DNA from: JACQXM01 sp964569425 | GTDB lineage: Bacteria; Planctomycetota; Phycisphaerae; UBA1845 | DNA length: 11,987 nucleotides | Assembly (NCBI GenBank): GCA_964569425.1 | Contig: CAZMVD010000126.1 | Location: 1-11,987, forward strand | Direction of reading: 5' to 3' | Shown here: positions 6,296 to 11,987 of the stretch, in pieces | How positions within the stretch are numbered: position 1 is the first letter of the stretch | How the letters are laid out: every line of letters begins with the position of its first letter | The notes under the pieces: model-generated | What the model saw: the letters and a program-made list of their open reading frames with translations, nothing else | The model's database searches: none | What the model was told of the DNA's origin: nothing | Program-made: the position numbers and the translations under genes

Positions 6296-6886
6296 TCACC
6301 ACCACCACAGCAGCCCGGGCACCACGCGTAGCGGGGTGACCATCGTGCCGTTGAAGCGGCGGACCAGGTCGGTCATGGCCACGTTGAAGCCCACGTGGTC
6401 GAAGCGGTGCGGGAGCATGACCACAAACTTCTGGCCGAACTGGGTGCGACGACCGGGTCCGGGCACGTAGCGGCGCTCGCCGGTGTGCCCCACGATCAAC
6501 ATGCCATGGTCGCCGGCGACCTTGGTCACCGCGGCGAGCAGGCCCGGCGCGTCGTCGGTCACGATGTCGAACCCGTGCAGATCTTCCTGAAAGCCGCGCG
6601 GCACGGTGGGCTGCTTCATCGGCTGGAACACTACGCCGCAGCCGGTCTGCTCCTTCAGCGTGCCCTTTTCCTGCTCCATGCGGGTGATGTCCTCGGGGCG
6701 CGCCGTGACGCTCATGAACACCACGGCGCTTTCGCCAAATTTGTCGGCAATGTCCTTGTCGATGTTGCCGCCGCGCGTGGTCACGAATTCGCTCGCCAGG
6801 CGCAGAATGCCCGGCATGTCCGGGCCGATGAGCCACATGGCCGCGTGTTGCATGCGTTGGTTGGCAGGAGCGGGTGTCGTGGCCAT
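6296..6886 (-). CDS. Two-ACT-domain regulator, GcvR-like
   Basis: A 196-residue protein with two ACT-type small-molecule-binding domains in the arrangement of GcvR, the accessory repressor of the glycine cleavage operon. Domain 1 (about 13-90) has IGPDMPGILRLASEFVTTR followed by GGNI, with the Gly-Asn pair typical of GcvR and formyltetrahydrofolate-deformylase ACT domains. Domain 2 (about 104-190) has VTDDAPGLLAAVTKVAGDHG. No DNA-binding or catalytic domain is present, so it probably acts by ligand sensing and protein contact. The ATG at 6886 has GGAGG seven bases upstream and is preferred. An in-frame TTG at 7015 overlaps the preceding gene's stop and would add 43 residues ending in a short hydrophobic run and SCGGC. 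The protein ends in three tryptophans. No gcv genes are nearby, so regulation of glycine cleavage is unproven. Confidence 0.8.
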   Translation of the reverse strand: MATTPAPANQRMQHAAMWLIGPDMPGILRLASEFVTTRGGNIDKDIADKFGESAVVFMSVTARPEDITRMEQEKGTLKEQTGCGVVFQPMKQPTVPRGFQEDLHGFDIVTDDAPGLLAAVTKVAGDHGMLIVGHTGERRYVPGPGRRTQFGQKFVVMLPHRFDHVGFNVAMTDLVRRFNGTMVTPLRVVPGLLWWW

Positions 6887-7011
6887 GGTGCAGCCTCCGC
6901 AGGAAAGGACAAGTAAGGGCCAGAAGCGCTGGACTGCGCCATGGCGACCCTTGCGGGGTCGGCTGGCGAAGTCGATCCAAGTCTCGCGCGGCGTTATCCG
7001 CCGGCCACTCG

Positions 7012-8199
7012 TCAAGGGCCGCGGTGTTCCCCGCCTTCCGGCGGCTTCGGCAGAACGGCCTTGACCATTTCGACAAGCTGATCTGCCGGGACGCGCCGGG
7101 CGCGAATGACTCCGTCGGCATCCAGCAGGAAACTCGTCGGATACTGCCGGACGTTATACAGCGCTGCGACGGGATTGTCCGCACCCTTTTGGTCCCAGGT
7201 CTGGATTCCCGGCGGCTGGGTGGTTTCCAGCGTGTTGAGCAGCGCCCGCCGCTCGCGATCTACGGACACCGCCAGCAACTCGAACGGCGATCCGGATAGC
7301 TCGGCGGCTGCCTCTTTCAGGTGCGGGATTTCCACCAGGCAGGGCACACACCAGGAGGCCCAGAATTTGAGAAGAACTACTTTGCCGCGCAATGACGCCA
7401 GCGAAACCTCATGGCCGTCGATGGTCGTTGCGGTGAATGCGGGGGCGACCATGCCGACCTGTAGGTTTTCCAGATCAAACAACTCGCCGCGCGCCTGAGT
7501 GACATAATCGGATTCATCCTCGTGGGTCGGGGCGACCGGCGGCGAGCCGCTGGCGGCGGCGCCGCCACTGGGGGCGGAGGGGGGCGGTGAGCCGCCCAGC
7601 AACCTGGCGAAAGCCGCTTTCGCATCGGCGGGCCGCTCGATCATCGTGTATATGCGCCCTGCGGCAAACAACGCCGCCTGGCGTGTGCGTTCCCTTTTGG
7701 TGGCTTCGGCCAATCGCTCGAGCGCTTGAAGCCAGCCGACGGGAGTGCCGGAGCGATAATGAAGCTCCATGGCGCTGACGGCCGCGTCTTCCATTTGCGG
7801 ATCGTCGGGAAACACCCTGACGATGCGCTCGAAGCGTTTCAAGGCACCGTTGGGGTCCACCTGCACTGCCCAAAGATAGGTCCTCATGGCAACGTACCCG
7901 CCCTCGGGCGACGTTTGGGCGGAGTCGGCCAGTTCGTCCATCCTGCGCAAAATCTCGGGGCGACGGTCGACGGGCGGTTTCGTGTCGGCATCCGTTTTGC
8001 CGGAGCGTTCGGCGACGATTTTTCGCCTGACGGCGTCGTCATACTCTTCGGCGGCGATCTCCATTTCTGAATCCAGGGTCGCGAAGTCCTCGCGCGGTCC
8101 TGCGCTCGCCGGAATTGCCAAGAGCATTAGCAGACAGGCGGCACCCCACCACTGTTGCTGCGGAGCGATTGAATTCTGTATTGCCCGGATGATCTTCAA
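7012..8199 (-). CDS. Secreted TlpA/ResA-like thioredoxin with N-terminal helical domain
   Basis: A 395-residue exported thiol-disulfide oxidoreductase. Residues 1-33 look like a signal peptide: basic start, hydrophobic core at about 18-30, likely cleavage after ASA. Residues about 35-200 are helical with TPR-like repeats, then a Gly/Ser/Pro/Ala linker (about 202-224). The thioredoxin domain of the AhpC/TSA-TlpA type starts at about 246 (VGMVAPAFTATTIDG). It contains the active site WCVPC (283-287; Cys284, Cys287) and a cis-Pro loop YPTSF with Pro354. TlpA/ResA proteins reduce disulfides outside the cytoplasm, often during cytochrome c maturation; the substrate here is unknown. The start is TTG at 8199, with GGAGGA seven bases upstream. 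The first in-frame ATG (residue 24) would destroy the signal peptide. It may be co-transcribed with the ACT-domain gene 125 bases downstream. Confidence 0.88.
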   Translation of the reverse strand: MKIIRAIQNSIAPQQQWWGAACLLMLLAIPASAGPREDFATLDSEMEIAAEEYDDAVRRKIVAERSGKTDADTKPPVDRRPEILRRMDELADSAQTSPEGGYVAMRTYLWAVQVDPNGALKRFERIVRVFPDDPQMEDAAVSAMELHYRSGTPVGWLQALERLAEATKRERTRQAALFAAGRIYTMIERPADAKAAFARLLGGSPPPSAPSGGAAASGSPPVAPTHEDESDYVTQARGELFDLENLQVGMVAPAFTATTIDGHEVSLASLRGKVVLLKFWASWCVPCLVEIPHLKEAAAELSGSPFELLAVSVDRERRALLNTLETTQPPGIQTWDQKGADNPVAALYNVRQYPTSFLLDADGVIRARRVPADQLVEMVKAVLPKPPEGGEHRGP

Positions 8200-8246
8200 C
8201 TCGATTCCTCCACTGCAAGTACCGCCCGGATTGCCCGGCGGGCGCT

Positions 8247-8276
8247 ATCATACCCGAAACCCGGCATTGGGATCAG
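8247..8276 (-). promoter_or_regulatory. Possible promoter of the thioredoxin-like gene
   Basis: On the - strand, TATGAT (8247-8252) is a good -10 box about 48 bases before the TTG start. CTGATC (8271-8276) lies 18 bases further upstream and matches the -35 consensus at three of six positions. The position fits the divergent gene. The -35 match is weak. Confidence 0.4.
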
Positions 8277-8333
8277 ACGCGAGGAGTGGCCAACCTTCCG
8301 AATTCCGGATGCCGGCCCGCGGCTAGTCGTACT

Positions 8334-8378
8334 GTGCTCCACTGGAAATTCCATTCGCCCACGAGCCCGGTGGAGCGC
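8334..8378. repeat. Long inverted repeat in the divergent spacer
   Basis: GTGCTCCACTGG (8334-8345) pairs with CCGGTGGAGCGC (8367-8378) as a 12-bp stem with two wobble positions around a 21-base loop. No T-tract follows on either strand, so a terminator is unlikely. It could be a protein-binding site or a structured RNA. No function is assigned. Confidence 0.45.
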
Positions 8379-8521
8379 CGCGCCGATTGCCGGTCCTCGA
8401 CCTCGTTTCCCGTCGCCCGGCCGGTCAGGACGGTTGGGGACCACGGGTCGTCGGTTACGCATGTCCCGCGTTTGGCGGGCGTCGTGATCACTGGCACTTT
8501 ATTCCGGCAGTAAGAAAACAA

Positions 8522-8550
8522 TTGACTTTCGTTTCATGAGTTGAGAACAT
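8522..8550 (+). promoter_or_regulatory. Possible promoter of the cold-shock gene
   Basis: TTGACT at 8522-8527 matches the -35 consensus at five of six positions. GAACAT at 8545-8550, 17 bases later, is a poor -10 box with three matches. If used, the mRNA leader would be roughly 90 bases, in keeping with the long structured leaders known for cold-shock genes. Confidence 0.4.
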
Positions 8551-8648
8551 GCGCTGTTGGAGCCTTCGCGGCTCACGGGCCGATTCTCACGGAAGCAACG
8601 GTTGTTTCTAACCCGTTCCGCGCTGGCGCTTGCGCAGAGGGCTGTCTC

Positions 8649-8852
8649 ATGCCGACAGGAAAAGTCAAGTGGTTCAACGAGACCAAGGGATTCGGGTTCA
8701 TCACCCAGGATCAAGGAGAGGACGTGTTCGTCCATCACTCCGAGATCAAGATGGACGGTTACCGAACCCTCAAGGAGGGCTCCAAGGTGGAGTACGAAGT
8801 CACCACGGGAGACAAGGGTCTTAAGGCCACGAACGTTCGCATGGTCGACTAA
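8649..8852 (+). CDS. csp: Cold-shock domain protein (CspA family)
   Basis: A 67-residue single cold-shock (OB-fold) protein that binds single-stranded RNA and DNA and melts mRNA structure. Both RNP motifs are visible: KGFGFI (RNP1) at residues 14-19 and VFVHH (RNP2) just after. The opening GKVKWFNETKGFG is typical. The length equals that of E. coli Csp proteins (66-74 residues). The start at 8649 is chosen because the protein then begins at the usual point and AGAGGG lies seven bases upstream; the in-frame ATG at 8541 adds 36 unrelated residues. The gene stands alone and ends in a strong intrinsic terminator. Whether it is cold-induced cannot be told from sequence. Confidence 0.97.
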   Translation: MPTGKVKWFNETKGFGFITQDQGEDVFVHHSEIKMDGYRTLKEGSKVEYEVTTGDKGLKATNVRMVD

Positions 8853-8884
8853 ACTGTCGACGGACATTCGAATCGTTTGCACTG

Positions 8885-8920
8885 GGGCGCCGCGCACGAC
8901 GTGCGGCGCCCTTGTTTTTT
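8885..8920 (+). terminator. Intrinsic terminator of the cold-shock gene
   Basis: GGGCGCCGC (8885-8893) pairs perfectly with GCGGCGCCC (8903-8911) around a 9-base loop and is followed by TTGTTTTTT (8912-8920). It begins about 30 bases after the cold-shock stop codon. This is a textbook Rho-independent terminator on the + strand; the - strand lacks a matching T-tract. Confidence 0.93.
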
Positions 8921-8943
8921 GGGCGTGGGCGGGGTGAAGCCGG

Positions 8944-9867
8944 TCAGCCGGAAACCAGGACAGGTTGACTGGGGGGTGTCAGCGAGAGGCGTGGGCGGGG
9001 CTGCGGGGCGAGGGCGCGCCAGGCTTCGCGGCGGCGGTTCTGCACAGGCCAACCGCGGCGTTTGAGGCGCCGTGCCTCGCGCCGGTGCACGTACACCCCC
9101 ATCAGCGCAGAGGTGCCGTTGGGGTCCTCGTGCAGCAGGGCGGAATCGGGCCCGTCCTTGAGAATGGAATGAATGCGGTCGACGCACTCCTGACGATACC
9201 CCTCCATCAGCACGGGCGACAGATACCAGCGTGAGCAGCGGCTGACCACGTCCATCGATCGCCGGAAGGTGCGCCGAATGGCCAACGCGTTCATCACGTC
9301 GAAGAGTCGGCGGTTCATGGTGTATGACAGAAAGGTATCACGCATGTGTTCGGCCAATAGCGCATGGTGTTCCGCGTGGTTGTGGCGGATGACCGATTCC
9401 AGGGTGCACCAGGTGGGCGCTTCCATGGTGGCGTCCGCCCGAAGCTCCCAGTAGAGGTGACCGAAGTTGACGGCCGAGTTGCTGACCAGAATCTGGTGCG
9501 GCACGTATTTGCCGTGGGCGACGGTGTCGGCGGCGAGGTGCGAAAGGTAGCCGTAGGCGAAGGCGCGCGCGGGCTCGGACCGGGCACTGTCCACGAGGCG
9601 GAAGCCGGTCGACCAGTGGTGGCAGGACTGCTTAACGCGGCTGAGCCGTTTGGCGAACACCACGTCCGCGGCGATGTTTCCGTACAGATAGGCGATCGCG
9701 TGTTTGGCCAGCAGTGCGGCCACGGCGGCGGGCAGCAGCCCGAGTTGGCCGAGAATGGTTGAACCGAGTCCGATATGCACCGCCGGACCCCAAGCCCAGG
9801 CAGGTTCCGCGGCGCAGAAAAAGAATAGGAGGCCTGCGAGCAGCAATACGGTTCTTTTTCCGGGCAT
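8944..9867 (-). CDS. Secreted zinc-dependent phospholipase C-fold protein
   Basis: A 307-residue exported protein of the zinc-dependent phospholipase C/S1-P1 nuclease-like fold (PF00882 type). Residues 1-25 are a signal peptide ending AWA, so the mature protein would begin with Trp26, as in Bacillus cereus phospholipase C where the N-terminal Trp binds zinc. Other likely ligands are His31, Asp68 (in GNIAADVVF), His83 or His84, His110 and Asp114 (in YLSHLAADTVAH), His118, then His137 and Glu141 (in GHLYWE). The H-x3-D and H-x3-E spacings match the B. cereus enzyme. Expected chemistry is hydrolysis of phospholipid or another phosphodiester outside the cytoplasm; the substrate is unknown. The C-terminal 50 residues are Arg/Pro-rich and not family-like. 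The ATG at 9867 lacks a clear Shine-Dalgarno but gives an ideal signal peptide. It converges on the cold-shock gene. Confidence 0.82.
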   Translation of the reverse strand: MPGKRTVLLLAGLLFFFCAAEPAWAWGPAVHIGLGSTILGQLGLLPAAVAALLAKHAIAYLYGNIAADVVFAKRLSRVKQSCHHWSTGFRLVDSARSEPARAFAYGYLSHLAADTVAHGKYVPHQILVSNSAVNFGHLYWELRADATMEAPTWCTLESVIRHNHAEHHALLAEHMRDTFLSYTMNRRLFDVMNALAIRRTFRRSMDVVSRCSRWYLSPVLMEGYRQECVDRIHSILKDGPDSALLHEDPNGTSALMGVYVHRREARRLKRRGWPVQNRRREAWRALAPQPRPRLSLTPPSQPVLVSG

Positions 9868-10207
9868 CTACGATTTCAACCGGGAACCGTCGCACAGGGG
9901 CGATAGCGGCTCACGTTTTTTCTCATTCCACGATCAGACCGTCGATCGATCGCACCGGCGTAATAGTCTAGCATACGCTGAGTTGCGTCGTGCCCGCCGG
10001 GCTCCCCCCCTTGTACACGGCTTCAGCCGACCGCGCCGCGTCCGGATACCATGTCGAACGCGTTCAGGCGACGCGCGACAGGGGTATTATAGTCCCATTC
10101 CAAGGGTCCGTCACTACCTCGCAGCTTGACAGTCCTGACTCCAGGTCTAGACTCTTGCGGTTTCTTCGGTGCATTATCCGACAACCCCTGTGTGGGAGGA
10201 GTACTCC
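9868..10207. other. 340-base divergent spacer
   Basis: This lies between the phospholipase-like gene (- strand) and the STAS gene (+ strand). No believable gene is present. A strong + strand promoter is at 10126-10153. TATTAT at 10085-10090 is a second, weaker -10-like box without a good -35. For the - strand gene only isolated -10-like boxes (TAGACT and TATGCT near 9965-9977) are visible. Confidence 0.55.
10126..10153 (+). promoter_or_regulatory. Sigma-70-like promoter of the STAS/kinase genes
   Basis: A perfect TTGACA (10126-10131) is followed after 16 bases by TAGACT (10148-10153), four of six matches to TATAAT. Transcription would begin near 10160, giving a leader of about 48 bases before the ATG at 10208. 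This is the best promoter match in the window and suggests housekeeping sigma control of this regulatory pair. Confidence 0.7.
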
Positions 10208-10564
10208 ATGCCTGATAACCAGACTCATCTATCCGTTCGCCAGTCGGCGGGGGTCAATATCGTTGAGTTTGCTGACCGGAAGATCCTGGATGAGCTCTGC
10301 ATCAACGAGATCGGCGAGGAGCTTTCGCAACTGGTCGAAGAAAAGCCCAAGCCCCGAATCCTCTTGAGTTTCAAGAACGTCGAGCACTTGTCCAGTGCCG
10401 CATTAGGAATGCTGATTAAATTAAACAAGCAGGTCGGCGAAACCGGCGGCGCCTTGAAGCTGTCAGACATCGCCCCGCCGATCTTCGAGGTTTTCAAGAT
10501 CACGCGACTCAACAAGTTGTTTGAAATTCACGATTCGACGGAGCGAGCCTTGGCATCTTATTGA
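10208..10564 (+). CDS. STAS-domain anti-sigma factor antagonist
   Basis: A 118-residue single STAS-domain protein of the SpoIIAA/RsbV type. In partner switching, the unphosphorylated antagonist binds its kinase and frees the kinase's target; phosphorylation of a serine stops this. The phospho-site region is HLSSAALG at 60-67 with Ser62/Ser63. The usual Asp before the serines (DSSGLG in SpoIIAA) is Leu61, and Gly is replaced by Ala, a variant I associate with planctomycete STAS proteins. Downstream SDIAPPIFEVFKITRLNKLFEI (86-107) is the normal last helix region. The ATG at 10208 has GGGAGGAG about seven bases upstream, a very good ribosome site; the in-frame ATG at 10169 is less likely. The kinase gene follows 84 bases later. 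Confidence 0.92.
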   Translation: MPDNQTHLSVRQSAGVNIVEFADRKILDELCINEIGEELSQLVEEKPKPRILLSFKNVEHLSSAALGMLIKLNKQVGETGGALKLSDIAPPIFEVFKITRLNKLFEIHDSTERALASY

Positions 10565-10648
10565 GGGTCAGCGGCATCGAAGGCCGGCAGTCGGGTCTCG
10601 ATGCAGCGACCCCGAGCACGGGCGACAGGAACTGTCAAAGAGGCCTGC

Positions 10649-11086
10649 ATGGCGAAGGTTGACCCCGAAAACGATCCGACCTTCGAGGTGTGTGTGATCG
10701 GCAGCGACCTCAAGGAAACCTGCTCGCCCAAGCAGGCCATCATCGACCGGCTCACCAGTCACGCTTACTCCGAGCAAGACGTTTTCGGCATCAAACTCGC
10801 CCTCGAGGAAGCGCTGACCAACGCGGTCAAGCACGGCAACCGGTGCGATCCGCGAAAGCCGATTACCGTGAAGTTTTCCGTGACCGACGATCAGGCGGTC
10901 ATCGTCATTCGAGACGAAGGGGGTGGGTTTCTGCCCGAGAGCATCCCCGACTGCACCTCGCCCGATCGGCTGCCGGTGCCCAACGGTCGGGGCATCATGC
11001 TGATGCGGGCCTACATGGATCAAGTCTGCTATCGAGATCAGGGACGGGAAGTGTATATGGTGAAGATTCGCAGTCGGGGGTCGTAG
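10649..11086 (+). CDS. RsbW/SpoIIAB-type serine kinase (anti-sigma factor-like)
   Basis: A 145-residue GHKL-fold ATPase of the HATPase_c_2 type. These kinases phosphorylate the partner STAS antagonist and, when free, bind a sigma factor or another target. The N box is visible as EEALTNAVKHGN (53-64). The G1 box is DEGGGF (89-94), with Asp89 contacting the adenine. The G2 box is NGRGIMLM (112-119). There are no membrane segments or sensor domains, so it is cytoplasmic. The start at 10649 is preferred because AAGAGG lies five bases upstream and the fold begins soon after; an earlier in-frame ATG at 10601 would add 16 residues. The STAS gene upstream is the obvious partner. No sigma factor or PP2C phosphatase is present in the window, so the target and the reset enzyme are unknown. 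Confidence 0.92.
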   Translation: MAKVDPENDPTFEVCVIGSDLKETCSPKQAIIDRLTSHAYSEQDVFGIKLALEEALTNAVKHGNRCDPRKPITVKFSVTDDQAVIVIRDEGGGFLPESIPDCTSPDRLPVPNGRGIMLMRAYMDQVCYRDQGREVYMVKIRSRGS

Positions 11087-11100
11087 GAACCGGTGGAACG

Positions 11101-11391
11101 ATGGCAGTCGAGCCCGACGTACGTGTGCGCCGCACCGTATATTTCACCGGTCGGGTGCAGGGAGTGGGGTTCCGATACACGACGGTTCAGGTCGCCGCCG
11201 GGTTCAGGGTGACCGGCTACGTACGCAACCTTCCGGACGGTCGGGTCGAGTTGGTCGCGGAGGGAGAGCCGCCGGAACTCGATCTGTTTGTCGCTGCCGT
11301 TCAACAGGCCATGGGCAGTTGCATCCGGGACACCGCCCTGTCCGAGGGCCCCGCCACCGCCGAGTTTCGCTCATTTACCATTTCGCGCTAA
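11101..11391 (+). CDS. acyP: Acylphosphatase
   Basis: A 96-residue acylphosphatase, the small cytoplasmic enzyme that hydrolyses acyl phosphates such as acetyl phosphate or 1,3-bisphosphoglycerate to a carboxylate and phosphate. The signature GRVQGVGFR (17-25) supplies the catalytic, phosphate-binding Arg25. GYVRNLPDGRVE (39-50) supplies catalytic Asn43. The length is typical of the family. The ATG at 11101 is 14 bases after the kinase stop, with GGTGG just upstream, so it is probably in the same transcript as the STAS and kinase genes. The in-frame sequence before this ATG is only an out-of-frame reading of the kinase gene. Whether acyl phosphates feed into the neighbouring phosphorelay is speculation. 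Confidence 0.95.
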   Translation: MAVEPDVRVRRTVYFTGRVQGVGFRYTTVQVAAGFRVTGYVRNLPDGRVELVAEGEPPELDLFVAAVQQAMGSCIRDTALSEGPATAEFRSFTISR

Positions 11392-11421
11392 CGGTCTGGC
11401 ACCGAAATTGCTTGAGCCTTT

Positions 11422-11438
11422 GGCAGTCGCTGACTGCC
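11422..11438. other. Perfect 7-bp hairpin between acyP and etfB
   Basis: GGCAGTC (11422-11428) pairs with GACTGCC (11432-11438) around a 3-base loop, about 30 bases after the acyP stop. No T-tract follows, so it may mark a Rho-dependent end, an mRNA stabiliser or an operator. TATGAT at 11458-11463 is a possible -10 box for etfB but has no matching -35. Confidence 0.4.
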
Positions 11439-11595
11439 CAACCGGGGCGCGATCGGCTATGATGCCGCGCTCGATGCCAGGGGTGCGTTACCGGTACACG
11501 GCCACGCGCCCGACGCGATGAGCAGGCAGCCGGCGGACACGGAAAATGGGAGAAGTACCGCCGGCAAGTTCCATCCCCCGCAGGAGTCATTGGTC

Positions 11596-11987
11596 ATGCG
11601 AATACTGACCCTGATCAAGCAGGTTCCCGATTCCAACGCGCCGTTGAAGGTGCAGGCAGATGGGCGGGGCATCGACCCCGCCGGGCTGAAACTGGTGATC
11701 GACCCGTTCGATGAGTTCGGCATCGAACTGGCCATTCAGCTTCGCGAAAAGCGCGGCGACGTCAAAGAGATCGTGGCGCTGTGCCTGGGTCCGGACAAGG
11801 CGGCAGAAGCACTGCGCGTTGCCCTGGCCATGGGGGCCGACAGCGGCATTCACATCTGCGACCCTACGCTGGACACCAAGGACGAAGTGTTCGCCGCATC
11901 GATCGTCGCGGAAGCGGTGCGTAAGGAGGCGGCACCGTTCGATCTGGTCTTGTGCGGCAAGAACAACATCGATCTGGACAGCGGCGC
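11596..11987 (+). CDS. etfB: Electron transfer flavoprotein beta subunit, partial (5' part)
   Basis: The first 130 residues of the ETF beta subunit (EtfB/FixA family); the gene runs off the window. ETF is an alpha-beta heterodimer carrying FAD and, in the beta subunit, AMP. It takes electrons from acyl-CoA and other dehydrogenases and passes them to ETF-quinone oxidoreductase or, in bifurcating forms, splits them. Visible are the opening MRILTLIKQVPD, the NPFDE-like segment VIDPFDEFGIELA (34-46), ALAMGAD (76-82) and DLVLCGKNNIDLDSG (116-130), all in family order. The ATG at 11596 has AGGAG nine bases upstream. etfA is expected downstream. It is separated from acyP by 204 bases, so it is probably a separate transcription unit. 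Bifurcating versus classical type cannot be decided from this part. Confidence 0.95.
   Translation, partial: MRILTLIKQVPDSNAPLKVQADGRGIDPAGLKLVIDPFDEFGIELAIQLREKRGDVKEIVALCLGPDKAAEALRVALAMGADSGIHICDPTLDTKDEVFAASIVAEAVRKEAAPFDLVLCGKNNIDLDSG

Larger units (their letters stand above)
8200..8648. other. 449-base divergent spacer between the thioredoxin and cold-shock genes
   Basis: No convincing gene is seen on either strand. It holds a candidate - strand promoter near 8247-8276, a long inverted repeat at 8334-8378, a short hairpin at 8465-8479 (CCCGC/GCGGG) and a + strand promoter at 8522-8550. The part after 8550 would be the leader of the cold-shock mRNA. Confidence 0.6.

Noticed and set aside
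6132..7184. 350-codon - strand frame overlapping the ACT-domain and thioredoxin genes
   Set aside because: It runs out of frame through two well-supported genes and through the tRNA promoter, and shows no domain.
10690..11100. N-terminal extension of acylphosphatase reading through the kinase gene
   Set aside because: It is an out-of-frame reading of the kinase; the ATG at 11101 gives the exact family length.

Overview
The window is GC-rich, densely coded bacterial chromosome, mostly housekeeping genes. Taxonomy cannot be fixed from the sequence alone. The STAS antagonist with its SSAALG phospho-site and the partner kinase ending in an NGRGIML box look to me like versions common in Planctomycetota. 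My working guess is a planctomycete or close relative, held at low to moderate confidence.

Left part (1-3750), + strand: a PfkB-family hexose-phosphate kinase (1-phosphofructokinase-like), a coiled-coil protein with a C-terminal C4 zinc ribbon, and class II fumarase (fumC). Each has its own intergenic leader.

Middle part (3751-6120): the accessory-looking region. A tandem CGAATGG heptamer repeat precedes two overlapping + strand genes. The first is an OLD/RecF-like AAA ATPase. The second is a small TOPRIM-like protein (DUF4276-type) with an acidic DxDxD cluster. The ATPase has clearly more A/T-ending codons than fumC. The pair has the architecture of split ATPase plus TOPRIM anti-phage modules such as RloA/RloB, AbiL and PARIS, and is the best candidate for a new system here. 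It ends next to a - strand tRNA-His(GUG). That tRNA has G1:U72 and A73 and no encoded G-1, the unusual histidine identity set known from alphaproteobacteria.

Right part (6296-9867): on the - strand, a two-ACT-domain GcvR-like regulator and a secreted TlpA/ResA-like thioredoxin with a well-supported TTG start. A 449-base divergent spacer then separates these from a + strand cold-shock protein with a strong intrinsic terminator. Convergent to it, on the - strand, is a secreted zinc-dependent phospholipase C-fold protein with an apparently complete set of metal ligands.

Far right (10126-11987), + strand: a sigma-70-like promoter drives a STAS anti-sigma factor antagonist and an RsbW/SpoIIAB-type kinase, a likely partner-switching pair. 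Acylphosphatase (acyP) follows, then the 5' part of the electron transfer flavoprotein beta subunit (etfB), cut off by the window edge.
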